A stretch of 64,000 bases of DNA, taken from QHXW01 sp963752965 (GTDB taxonomy: Bacteria > Acidobacteriota > Terriglobia > Bryobacterales > Bryobacteraceae). Below the pieces are notes generated by a model. The model was not told the origin of the DNA. It was given only the letters and a program-made list of their open reading frames with translations, and made no database searches. This document shows, piece by piece, positions 24,837-32,552 of this stretch. A program made the position numbers and the translations under genes. Every line of letters starts with the position of its first letter. Position 1 is the stretch's first letter. The stretch covers positions 310,001 to 374,000 of the forward strand of contig CAVWAJ010000010.1 of the NCBI GenBank assembly GCA_963752965.1. The letters are read 5' to 3'.

Positions 24837-25424
24837 ATGCTTCTCGCCCGAGAATTCGTCAGCTATTTGTCTCGCCAGATCGTTCGAAAGTTGACGCCCC
24901 AGATCATCGAGACGCCCAACGCGCAGGCCGTAATCGAAATGATCGATCACGTCATCAGCGAAGAGTTGGCCGTCGAGGACCGCCTCAATGAAGAGGTTCG
25001 CGAGATCCTCGGGCAGTACACCGACTACATGCGGCGCGAGGGCGTCAGCTACCAGGAGATGTTCCGCAAGACCAAGAACACGCTGGTTGCGCAACGCAAA
25101 GTCATCCGCGCCTCCGGCCGCGACACCGGCGACCAGATGAAGCTTTCGCGCGACAAGATCACAGACATGTCGCACAAAATCGTGGCCGCGCTGCGCAAAT
25201 CGCACCAGCTCCGCGTCAAAAGAGACCCCAACGAGGTGCGGCTCGAGATCGTACGCGCCATGACCGAACTGCTCACCGCCGAGGAAAAGGTCGACCGCAT
25301 GGCGCGCGATAAGGTCCGGTCGCAGAAGAAGGAAATCCCCGAAGGCAGCGAGGAGTGGGATCTGCTGCACAGGCGCTATTACGCCGAGGAACTCAAGAAA
25401 CTCGGCATCGATCTTGCCCGGTAA
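24837..25424 (+). CDS. Tandem DUF507 protein
   Basis: A 195-residue helical protein consisting of two related halves. Repeat 1 (about 1-90) begins LLAREFVSYLSRQIVRKLTP and runs through VIEMIDHVISEELAVEDRLN to REGVSYQEMFRKTKNTLV. Repeat 2 (about 100-192) begins KLSRDKITDMSHKIVAALRK and runs through IVRAMTELLTAEEKVDRMAR to EEWDLLHRRYYAEELKKLG. Both carry the DUF507 pattern of an amphipathic helix, a conserved Glu-rich middle and a Tyr/Arg C-terminus. The family occurs in Acidobacteria, Aquificae and Deltaproteobacteria; its function is unknown. It has its own promoter. rbsK follows after seven bases and is probably co-transcribed. Confidence 0.85.
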   Translation: MLLAREFVSYLSRQIVRKLTPQIIETPNAQAVIEMIDHVISEELAVEDRLNEEVREILGQYTDYMRREGVSYQEMFRKTKNTLVAQRKVIRASGRDTGDQMKLSRDKITDMSHKIVAALRKSHQLRVKRDPNEVRLEIVRAMTELLTAEEKVDRMARDKVRSQKKEIPEGSEEWDLLHRRYYAEELKKLGIDLAR

Positions 25425-25431
25425 CGCCCCA

Positions 25432-26379
25432 ATGAAGCCCGCGATCGTCGTCGTCGGCAGTCTCAATATGGATTTCGTGGTCTCGGTGGACGAACTCCCT
25501 GCACCCGGCGAAACCGTGTTGGGCCGAAATTTCCAGATGTTCCCCGGCGGCAAGGGCGCCAACCAGGCGGTGGCGGCAGCGAAGCTTGGTGGCAACTCGG
25601 TGACGGTGCGTATGGTGGGCCGCGTCGGTTACGACATTTTCGCCGATCATCTGAAGGCCAGCCTGTCGGCCGCCGGCGTGGACGTCACCGCCGTGCATGC
25701 GGCGAAATCGGCTGCCACCGGTGTGGCTCTCATTTCGGTGGATCGCGCGGGGCAGAACACCATCGTCGTGGCCTCAGGTGCCAACCACGAACTCGCCGCC
25801 GCTGACGTGGAAGCCATGCGGCCGGTGTTCCACGGTGCCCGCCTGGCGCTATTCCAATTGGAGACGCCGCTCGGCACGGTTGCCGCCGCCCTGGCCGTGG
25901 CGCGCGACGAAGGGCTCACCACCATCCTCGATCCCGCACCCGCACAGATGTTGCCTTCTGAAGTGCTGCAACGCGTTGACATCCTCACCCCCAACGAAGG
26001 CGAAGCCCTGCGTCTGCTGGGGCGCGCCCCTTCGCGCGTCACTCCAGCCGAAGCCGCCGAGTTGGCCGAAGCCTTGCGGCGCTTAGGGCCGAAAACCGTC
26101 ATCCTGAAACTGGGGGACCAGGGCTGTTTCGCGGACACCGGTTTGACCCGAGGGCACGTTCCCGGTTTTTCGGTCGAGGTAAAGGATTCGACCGCCGCCG
26201 GGGACACGTTCAACGCCGCCTTGGCCGTCGCGCTGGCCGAGGGCGCTGCACTCGATCATGCCCTGCGCTTCGCTAACGCCGCCGCGGCCATTTCGGTCAC
26301 CCGGCCTGGCGCGCAGACTTCGGCTCCGTTGCGCCGCGAAGTGGATGAGTACCTCCAGGACCATCCGGTACTAGCCTGA
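25432..26379 (+). CDS. rbsK: Ribokinase (PfkB family)
   Basis: From the ATG at 25432 the product is 315 residues (an in-frame TTG at 25414 is less likely). PfkB-family features are IVVVGSLNMDFVVSVDELPA, the glycine pair GGKGANQAVAAAKLGG, GVALISVDRAGQNTIVVASG, LTPNEGEALRLLG, and the catalytic DSTAAGDTFNAALAVALAEG with its Asp base. It phosphorylates D-ribose at O5 to feed the pentose phosphate and nucleotide pools. The NPNE-type motif reads LTPNEGE here, consistent with ribokinase. No ribose transporter is adjacent. The start lies seven bases after the DUF507 stop. Confidence 0.9.
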   Translation: MKPAIVVVGSLNMDFVVSVDELPAPGETVLGRNFQMFPGGKGANQAVAAAKLGGNSVTVRMVGRVGYDIFADHLKASLSAAGVDVTAVHAAKSAATGVALISVDRAGQNTIVVASGANHELAAADVEAMRPVFHGARLALFQLETPLGTVAAALAVARDEGLTTILDPAPAQMLPSEVLQRVDILTPNEGEALRLLGRAPSRVTPAEAAELAEALRRLGPKTVILKLGDQGCFADTGLTRGHVPGFSVEVKDSTAAGDTFNAALAVALAEGAALDHALRFANAAAAISVTRPGAQTSAPLRREVDEYLQDHPVLA

Positions 26380-26408
26380 TTGACGCAGGATTGCCGAGCG
26401 GCTAAACT
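26380..26408 (+). promoter_or_regulatory. Sigma70-type promoter of metK
   Basis: TTGACG (26380-26385), a 17-base spacer and TAAACT (26403-26408) precede metK by a leader of about 78 bases. AGGAGG (26475-26480) lies 12 bases before the ATG. A 7-bp pairing (26389-26395 with 26465-26471) also exists, but its 5' arm falls inside the promoter and would not be transcribed from it. Confidence 0.6.
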
Positions 26409-26492
26409 TAATCATTTACGCCGCAAGTAGATAGCACGCCTATGCGCAGTTTTTGACACCGTAAGGCAATTTCCAGGAGGGTACGAGAGCAA

Positions 26493-27653
26493 ATGCAACG
26501 ACACCTGTTTACGTCCGAATCTGTCACCGAAGGGCATCCGGACAAAATCGCTGACCAGATTTCGGACGCGGTGCTCGATGCCGTTTTAGAGCAGGACCCC
26601 TACGGCCGCGTAGCCTGCGAAGTTCTGGTTACAACCGGCATCTGCGTCGTGGCCGGCGAAATCACCACTACCTGCTACGTGGATGTTCCCAAAGTGGCGC
26701 GCAACACCATCCAGGAGGTGGGTTACACCGACGCCACCTTCGGGTTCGATTACCAAACGTGCGGCGTCCTCAATGCCATCCAGGGCCAATCGCCCGACAT
26801 CGCCATGGGCGTCGATCCCGGCGGCGCTGGTGATCAGGGTCTCATGTTCGGTTTCGCCTGCAATGAGACCGAAGAGCTGATGCCCATGCCCATCATGATG
26901 GCCCACAAGCTCGTCAAGCGGCTTTCCGAGGTGCGTCGCACCGGCATCCTCGATTTTCTCCGTCCTGACGGCAAGTCGCAGGTCAGCGTCGAATACGCCG
27001 GCGGCAAGCCCAGGCGCATTGACGCGGTCGTGATCTCGACCCAGCACTCGGACGACGTTTCCACCGAAACCCTGCGCGCCGAAGTGAAAAAGCACATCGT
27101 TGATGCCGTAATTCCATCCGGCATGGTCGATTCCGGAACGAAATATCACATCAACCCCACGGGCCGTTTCGTGGTGGGCGGTCCCCATGGCGACACCGGG
27201 TTGACCGGCCGCAAAATCATCGTCGATACCTACGGCGGCATGGGCCGGCACGGCGGCGGCGCGTTCTCCGGCAAGGATCCGACGAAGGTGGACCGCTCGG
27301 CATGCTACATGGCGCGTTATATTGCGAAGAATCTGGTGGCCGCTGGCTTGGCTGGCCGGTGCGAAGTCCAACTGGCTTACGCTATCGGCGTAGCGGAACC
27401 GGTTTCCATCATGGTGAACTCTTTCGGCACCGGCACTATTTCCGAAGACAAGATGACCCAGTTGATCCGGGCGCACTTCCCGCTCACGCCCAAGGGCATC
27501 ATCGATCACCTGAAGCTCCGCCGCCCCATCTACCGCCAGACAGCGGCGTTCGGCCATTTCGGCCGGACCGAAGAAGGTTTTTCCTGGGAAGTCACCGACA
27601 AGGCCGAGGAGTTGCGTCACGAAGCCCCCGTTGTGGAAGCGGCGGTACGTTAG
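26493..27653 (+). CDS. metK: S-adenosylmethionine synthetase
   Basis: A 386-residue protein matching MetK along its length: SVTEGHPDKIADQISDAVLD at the N-terminus, MGVDPGGAGDQGLMFGFACN, GGPHGDTGLTGRKIIVDTYG, the phosphate-binding GGGAFSGKDPTKVDRSACYM, and the C-terminal TAAFGHFGRTEEGFSWE. Active-site Lys, Asp and His positions are intact. It makes SAM from methionine and ATP in the cytosol, in two steps with tripolyphosphate cleavage. ahcY follows on the same strand after a 95-base gap containing two hairpins, placing SAM synthesis next to SAH removal. Confidence 0.97.
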   Translation: MQRHLFTSESVTEGHPDKIADQISDAVLDAVLEQDPYGRVACEVLVTTGICVVAGEITTTCYVDVPKVARNTIQEVGYTDATFGFDYQTCGVLNAIQGQSPDIAMGVDPGGAGDQGLMFGFACNETEELMPMPIMMAHKLVKRLSEVRRTGILDFLRPDGKSQVSVEYAGGKPRRIDAVVISTQHSDDVSTETLRAEVKKHIVDAVIPSGMVDSGTKYHINPTGRFVVGGPHGDTGLTGRKIIVDTYGGMGRHGGGAFSGKDPTKVDRSACYMARYIAKNLVAAGLAGRCEVQLAYAIGVAEPVSIMVNSFGTGTISEDKMTQLIRAHFPLTPKGIIDHLKLRRPIYRQTAAFGHFGRTEEGFSWEVTDKAEELRHEAPVVEAAVR

Positions 27654-27661
27654 TCAAGGCA

Positions 27662-27730
27662 GGGCAGGCGCCTCTCCTGTCCATTGCTTTCGTCATTTTT
27701 CTGAATGATCGGCAGGCGGTAGTGCCTGTC
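27662..27730. repeat. Pair of similar 20-nt hairpins between metK and ahcY
   Basis: GGGCAGG (27662-27668) pairs with CCTGTCC (27676-27682), loop 7. GGCAGGC (27711-27717) pairs with GCCTGTC (27724-27730), loop 6. Both share the core GGCAGG and CCTGTC, so they look like two copies of one palindromic unit. A related GGGCAGGC lies at 44772. They may be a dispersed intergenic repeat. Confidence 0.5.
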
Positions 27731-27748
27731 CCAAATTAAAGGATTTCG

Positions 27749-29029
27749 ATGCCAGTTAATACGCAATCGCAAGTTGCTTCCGACGTGAAAGACATCGCGC
27801 TGGCCGATCTCGGCAAGCGCCGGACGGAATGGGCTTTTCAGTCCATGCCGGTTCTGCAAACCATTCGCAAGCAGTTCATCAAAACCCAGCCCCTCGCCGG
27901 GTTGCGCATCTCTGCCTGCCTGCACGTCACCACCGAGACCGCCAACCTCATGATCACTCTCAAGGATGGTGGCGCTTCGGTCGTGCTTTGCGCGTCCAAT
28001 CCGCTCTCCACCCAGGACGACGTTGCCTCCACGCTCGTGCGTGACTACGGCATTCCCGTGTACGCCATCAAGGGCGAGACGAACGACGTCTACTATTCGC
28101 ACCTCACCGCCGCCGCGGAACACAAGCCGCACCTGACTATGGACGATGGCGCCGATCTTGTGCACCTGCTCCACACCAAGCGCCAGGATTTACTGGGCGA
28201 CGTGCTCGGCGGCACTGAAGAGACCACCACCGGTGTGATTCGCCTCCGCGCCATGGCCAAAGAAGGCGTGCTGCGCTATCCCATCGTAGCCGTGAATGAC
28301 GCCTACACCAAGCACTTGTTCGACAACCGCTATGGCACCGGGCAAAGCACGATCGATGGCATTATCCGCGCTACTAACGTCTTGCTTGCCGGCCTGAACG
28401 TCGTCGTAGTCGGCTACGGATGGTGCGGCCGCGGCGTTGCCATGCGCGCTCGTGGACTCGGCGCCAACGTCATTGTGACCGAAGTGGATCCCACCAAGGC
28501 CATCGAGGCTTTGATGGACGGCTATCGCGTGATGTCGATGGGCGAGGCCGCGGTCATCGGTGATATTTTCATTACCGTCACCGGCAACAAGCACGTCATC
28601 GCGCGCGATCACTTCGAAAAGCTCAAGAACGGCGCGATCCTGGCTAACTCGGGCCACTTCAACGTCGAGATCGATCTGGAAGCCCTCGCCAAGCTCGCTT
28701 CTTCGCGGCGTCCCACGCGCGAATTTGTCGAGGAGTTCGCTCTCCGCGACGGCCGCCGCATCTACGTTTTGGGCGAAGGCCGCCTCATCAACCTTGCAGC
28801 CGCCGAAGGCCATCCGGCTTCGGTGATGGACATGAGCTTCGCCAACCAGGCGCTCTGCTCCGAGCACATGGTGAAAAACCACGCCACGCTCGAAAAGCGC
28901 GTCTATTCGGTACCCGAAGCCCTCGACAAGCAGGTCGCCAAAATGAAGCTCGAATCCATGGGCGTCAAAATCGACCGCCTCACCGTCGAGCAGGAACACT
29001 ACCTCTCGAGCTGGAGCGAAGGCACCTAG
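27749..29029 (+). CDS. ahcY: Adenosylhomocysteinase (SAH hydrolase)
   Basis: A 426-residue enzyme. N-terminal substrate domain: IALADLGKRRTEWAFQSMPV, LAGLRISACLHVTTETANLM, GASVVLCASNPLSTQDDVAS. Catalytic region: ETTTGVIRLRAMAKEGVLRY, YPIVAVNDAYTKHLFDNRYG. NAD-binding Rossmann loop: VVVVGYGWCGRGVAMRARGL. The C-terminal VEQEHYLSSW matches the family's Tyr-containing tail. It uses bound NAD to split SAH into adenosine and homocysteine, relieving product inhibition of methyltransferases. AAAGGA precedes the ATG. Pairing with metK forms the core of the activated-methyl cycle. Two palindromes follow it. Confidence 0.96.
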   Translation: MPVNTQSQVASDVKDIALADLGKRRTEWAFQSMPVLQTIRKQFIKTQPLAGLRISACLHVTTETANLMITLKDGGASVVLCASNPLSTQDDVASTLVRDYGIPVYAIKGETNDVYYSHLTAAAEHKPHLTMDDGADLVHLLHTKRQDLLGDVLGGTEETTTGVIRLRAMAKEGVLRYPIVAVNDAYTKHLFDNRYGTGQSTIDGIIRATNVLLAGLNVVVVGYGWCGRGVAMRARGLGANVIVTEVDPTKAIEALMDGYRVMSMGEAAVIGDIFITVTGNKHVIARDHFEKLKNGAILANSGHFNVEIDLEALAKLASSRRPTREFVEEFALRDGRRIYVLGEGRLINLAAAEGHPASVMDMSFANQALCSEHMVKNHATLEKRVYSVPEALDKQVAKMKLESMGVKIDRLTVEQEHYLSSWSEGT

Positions 29030-29043
29030 CCGCGCCTCGTGGC

Positions 29044-29083
29044 GCACGCCTCGGCGTGCCGCTGCCGGCTTTACAGCCGGCAG
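29044..29083. terminator. Two adjacent palindromes after ahcY
   Basis: GCACGCC (29044-29050) and GGCGTGC (29053-29059) form an inverted repeat. CTGCCGGCT (29062-29070) and AGCCGGCAG (29075-29083) form a perfect 9-bp stem with loop TTAC. No T-run follows, so intrinsic termination is not certain. They may instead be a dispersed palindromic repeat. Confidence 0.45.
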
Positions 29084-29138
29084 TCACCCCATCAGACCCG
29101 CGCGTCTTCTGCAATAATTACGGACGCGAGGGTCCTCT

Positions 29139-30302
29139 ATGGAGCGAAGACAGTTTCTGAAAACCGCGGCACTGCTTCCCGCCGTTGCGAGTGCAGTTCC
29201 AGCCTACCCCGGCACACTGCAAACCCTAAAGCGCCCGCTGGCCATCACGATGTGGGACTTCTCCTGGCTGGAGCGCCGCTGGCCCGGTGCTGGCTATGAA
29301 GACTGGGATGCGATTCTCGATGAGCTGAAGCAACGCGGATACGATGCCGTCCGCATTGACGCGTATCCGCACCTGGTCGCCGCCGCGGCTGGCCGCACCT
29401 GGGAGCTTCTTCCCCGGTGGAATCAGCAGGTCTGGGGCAGTCCAGCTAAGAATCGCGTGCGCGTTCAGCCCGAGTTGAACCAATTCATTCGCAAGTGCGG
29501 CGACCGTGGCCTTCGCGTTGCGCTATCCACCTGGTTTCGCCAGGACGCTGATGATACGCGCATGAAGATTCGAACGCCTGAAGATCATGGCCGCGTCTGG
29601 AAGATGACGCTCGATAGCATCGCGGCCGATGGCCTGCTGAAGCACATCTTATACGTCGACCTGTGCAACGAGTTTCCACTTCCTGACTGGGCGCCGTTTC
29701 TTCCGCCGAACACTGAGCGTGCCAATAAGCAAGGCGCGGACTGGATGCGCGGAACCATCGCCGTTGTGCGCCGCGCGTATCCCGATCTCGACTACACCTT
29801 TTCCATCACCACCGAATACGACGCGCTGAAGCAGCAGGACGTCTCCATGCTCGACTTTTTGGAGCCGCATATCTGGATGACACAGTGGACCACATTTTAT
29901 GACGATGTCGGCTATAACTACGAACGCTTCGACCCCAAGGGCTTCGATAACCTGGCCGAGCGCGCGAAGAAAGTCTATCTGTCGAATCCGGACCATTGGA
30001 AAGCGGGGCTTGTTAGCGGAATCCAGACGATTGCCGAGTGGTCCCGCGCCACGAAGAAGCCGCTCATCACGACAGAGTGCTGGGCAGTGGTTGACTACAA
30101 GGACTGGCCATTGCTCGAGTGGGATTGGGTGAAGGAACTCTGCGAGCTGGGTGTACGCACGGCGTCCGCGACCGGCTGCTGGGTGGCCATGGCGACAAGC
30201 AATTTCTGCGGCCCGCAGTTCGCGGGGATGTGGCGTGATGTCCCATGGCACCGCCGCCTCACCGACGTTATTCACCGGGGCCCCGTGCATCTGGCCAACT
30301 GA
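29139..30302 (+). CDS. Exported cellulase-like glycoside hydrolase (TIM barrel)
   Basis: A 387-residue protein with a twin-arginine-type leader (MERRQFLKTAALLPAVASA). The mature part is a GH5-like barrel: AITMWDFSWLERRWPGAGYE, RGYDAVRIDAYPHL at strand 1-2, RGLRVALSTWFRQDADDTRM, YVDLCNEFPLPDW (acid/base Asn-Glu pair near residue 175), EPHIWMTQWTTFYDDVGYNY, and PLITTECWAVVDYKDWPLLE (candidate nucleophile Glu near 310). This fits the cellulase-like superfamily; the polysaccharide substrate is unknown. It stands alone after ahcY, 109 bases downstream. The 111 bases after it hold no gene I can support. Confidence 0.75.
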   Translation: MERRQFLKTAALLPAVASAVPAYPGTLQTLKRPLAITMWDFSWLERRWPGAGYEDWDAILDELKQRGYDAVRIDAYPHLVAAAAGRTWELLPRWNQQVWGSPAKNRVRVQPELNQFIRKCGDRGLRVALSTWFRQDADDTRMKIRTPEDHGRVWKMTLDSIAADGLLKHILYVDLCNEFPLPDWAPFLPPNTERANKQGADWMRGTIAVVRRAYPDLDYTFSITTEYDALKQQDVSMLDFLEPHIWMTQWTTFYDDVGYNYERFDPKGFDNLAERAKKVYLSNPDHWKAGLVSGIQTIAEWSRATKKPLITTECWAVVDYKDWPLLEWDWVKELCELGVRTASATGCWVAMATSNFCGPQFAGMWRDVPWHRRLTDVIHRGPVHLAN

Positions 30303-30413
30303 CCAGATATTTGGCGTATGCCTCCAGCGTCACAAGGCGTCAGTAGCCGAACATCGTAATATCTCCCTACTACCGTGCACGAGGAGCGCGTCCTGATAAA
30401 ATAAAAAGTCGAG

Positions 30414-30746
30414 ATGAGCGAAGCCGAAAATCCGCTTTCGCAAGCGGACTCTGCGGAACCAGAAGCCGAGCAGCGCATGCCCCTGCCGCCGGCTTCGTTT
30501 GAGTTTCTGGTGTTGTCCGTGCGGACGCAAGCGGAACTTCAACTGGGATTGATCCACTTCGGCCCCGAAAGTGAAAGACCGAAGGCGGATTTGGGTCTGG
30601 CGCGGCACAGCATTGACCTGCTCGGCGTGTTGCAGGAGAAGACCAAGGGAAATCTCACGCTGGAAGAGCAGCGTCTGCTGGAGAATTCGCTGACCGAACT
30701 GCGTTTCCGTTTTGTACAGGCACTCGAAGAAAGCAAGAAAAGCTGA
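30414..30746 (+). CDS. DUF1844 protein
   Basis: A 110-residue protein with an acidic, disordered N-terminal 25 residues, then the DUF1844 core: PASFEFLVLSVRTQAELQLG, a hinge with Pro, and HSIDLLGVLQEKTKGNLTLE, EQRLLENSLTELRFRFVQAL. It is a short, mostly helical family found in Acidobacteria, Deltaproteobacteria and related groups, of unknown function. It ends exactly where the MBL hydrolase begins, so it heads the four-gene set DUF1844 / MBL / ribF / lacD. TAAAAT (30397-30402) ends 11 bases upstream of the ATG without a clear ribosome site. Confidence 0.85.
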   Translation: MSEAENPLSQADSAEPEAEQRMPLPPASFEFLVLSVRTQAELQLGLIHFGPESERPKADLGLARHSIDLLGVLQEKTKGNLTLEEQRLLENSLTELRFRFVQALEESKKS

Positions 30747-31538
30747 ATGGGCGCGGCCGGCCCATTGAAGATTACGGTGCTTGGGTCGGGCACCAGCGTG
30801 GGCGTGCCGACGGCGGGTTGCCATTGCGATGTGTGCCAGTCGAGCGATCCGCGCGACAACCGGCTGCGCCCTTCGGTGCTGGTGCAGTACGGCGGCCGCA
30901 ATGTGATTATCGACACGACGCCGGATTTTCGCACGCAGGTTCTGCGCGTGCATCTGGACCGGCTGGATGCGGTGCTGTTCACGCACTCGCACGCCGACCA
31001 CATCATGGGGCTCGACGATGTGCGCCCGTTCAACTTCCGCCAGCAGTCGCGCATTCCCATCTTTGCCTCCGCCGAAACCTTGGGGGCCATCCAGCGGTGT
31101 TTCCAGTACATTTTCAACGGCGACGAGCAGCAATCGGCGGTGCCGCAGCTTGAGACGCACACGCTGAATGGCACGTCGTTCGATTTGTTCGGGCAGGAAT
31201 TTGTCCCCGTGCCGTTGCTGCACGGCAAGGCGACGATTTATGGTTTCCGCTTTGGCCGCGCCGCCTATTTGACCGATCACAGCGAGATTCCGCCGGCATC
31301 CATGGAGCAGTTGCGTGGGCTGGATGTGTTGTTTCTGGATGCCCTGCGGCACCGGCCGCACCCCACGCATTCGACGGTGGAGCGCTCGCTCGAAACGGTC
31401 GCCGCACTTGCGCCGCGGCGGGCTTTTTTCACGCACATCTGCCACGATCTGCCGCACCAGGAAACCGAGGCCACGCTGCCGCCGCACATCCGGCTGGCGT
31501 ACGACGGGTTGGAAATCACCGTAGAGGCGGGCGATTAG
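30747..31538 (+). CDS. PhnP-like metallo-beta-lactamase-fold phosphodiesterase
   Basis: A 263-residue MBL-fold hydrolase. The N-terminus ITVLGSGTSVGVPTAGCHCD with further Cys and the RPSVLVQYGGRNVIIDTTPD block resembles PhnP and RNase Z-like enzymes. The metal motif is LFTHSHADHIMGLDDVRPFN (HxHxDH). Further His ligands lie in PLLHGKATIYGF and TDHSE, with HICHDLPHQE near the C-terminus. The paired Cys residues (GCHCDVCQSS) may bind a structural zinc, as in PhnP. It probably hydrolyses cyclic phosphodiesters or a related phosphoester. It abuts the previous stop and the next start with no gap. Confidence 0.85.
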   Translation: MGAAGPLKITVLGSGTSVGVPTAGCHCDVCQSSDPRDNRLRPSVLVQYGGRNVIIDTTPDFRTQVLRVHLDRLDAVLFTHSHADHIMGLDDVRPFNFRQQSRIPIFASAETLGAIQRCFQYIFNGDEQQSAVPQLETHTLNGTSFDLFGQEFVPVPLLHGKATIYGFRFGRAAYLTDHSEIPPASMEQLRGLDVLFLDALRHRPHPTHSTVERSLETVAALAPRRAFFTHICHDLPHQETEATLPPHIRLAYDGLEITVEAGD

Positions 31539-32552
31539 ATGGAGTCGCCGTTTCGGGTGTTTCACAGCCTGGAGGGAGTGCCGGCCGATTTCGGACCGAC
31601 GGCGCTGACCATCGGCAACTTCGATGGTGTGCATAGCGGGCACCGGCGGATTTTGCGGCGCGTGAGGGAGATTGCCGAGGAGCGGAACTGGAAGGCATCG
31701 GTACTGACGTTCGACCCGCATCCGGCTACAGTAGTGGCGCCGGCGCGCGCGCCAAAACTGATGACCCTTCCGGAGCAGCGATGCGCATTGATGCGGGCGG
31801 AGGGGATCGAGCAGGTGCTGATTCTACCGTTCACCGCTGACGTGGCGCGGTTGACGGCGGAAGAGTTCGTGGAGCAGGTCTTGGTGTGCAAGCTGGGCGC
31901 GCGGGCGGTGGTGGTGGGAGAGAATTTCCGGTTTGGGCACAAGCAGGCAGGGCATACGCGGCTGCTGCGGGCGTTGGGAGACCGGTTCGGATTCCTCACA
32001 GAAACGGTGCCGGTGCTTTGGTGCCGCGGCATGCGGGTTTCGAGCAGCGGGCTGCGCCAGCTTGTGGAGGCGGGAGAAGTAGCGCGAGCGGGACGGCTGC
32101 TGGGGCGGCCTTACGCGCTCGATGGTGCGGTGATTGCCGGCCGTGGCGTGGGTTCGAAGCAGACGGTGCCGACCCTGAATTTGGCGACGCGCTCCGAGGT
32201 TCTGCCCAAGCCGGGCGTATATGTGACGCGCACAAAGGACCTTGCGGACGGCCGGAGTTGGGAATCGGTGACCAATATCGGGTACCGGCCGACGTTCGGG
32301 GAAGATGACAGGCTATCGATCGAAACCTTCCTGCTCGGGCCTCTGGAGGGGGAAACGCCAGGGTCGATCCGCGTGGAGTTCTTGCGGCGCTTGCGCGACG
32401 AACGGAAATTCGAGAGCCCGGAGGCCCTCAAAACACAGATATTCAATGATGTCGCACGCGCCCAGGCTTACTTTCGCCGGGCGGCTCGGTGGGTGCGGCA
32501 ACCAGTTTTGGACTACATAAAAGGAGACACACATGAAACTGTCAGAAGGTAA
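31539..32552 (+). CDS. ribF: Bifunctional riboflavin kinase / FAD synthetase
   Basis: A 337-residue enzyme. The N-terminal nucleotidyltransferase (FAD synthetase) domain has LTIGNFDGVHSGHRRILRRV, FDPHPATVV, ILPFTADVARLTAEEFVEQV and GENFRFGHKQAGHTRLLRAL. SSSGLRQLVEAGEVARAGRL leads into the C-terminal flavokinase domain: GRGVGSKQTVPTLNLATRSE, KPGVYVTRT, and NIGYRPTFGEDDRLSIETFL. It converts riboflavin to FMN and FAD. It follows the MBL gene immediately, and its end overlaps the lacD start by 20 bases, so the four genes are almost certainly co-transcribed. Confidence 0.93.
   Translation: MESPFRVFHSLEGVPADFGPTALTIGNFDGVHSGHRRILRRVREIAEERNWKASVLTFDPHPATVVAPARAPKLMTLPEQRCALMRAEGIEQVLILPFTADVARLTAEEFVEQVLVCKLGARAVVVGENFRFGHKQAGHTRLLRALGDRFGFLTETVPVLWCRGMRVSSSGLRQLVEAGEVARAGRLLGRPYALDGAVIAGRGVGSKQTVPTLNLATRSEVLPKPGVYVTRTKDLADGRSWESVTNIGYRPTFGEDDRLSIETFLLGPLEGETPGSIRVEFLRRLRDERKFESPEALKTQIFNDVARAQAYFRRAARWVRQPVLDYIKGDTHETVRR

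Noticed and set aside
26380..26492. SAM-sensing riboswitch upstream of metK.
   Set aside because: None of the SAM-I, SAM-II or SAH riboswitch core motifs that I can recall is present, and the promoter at 26380-26408 removes the 5' arm of the only long pairing.
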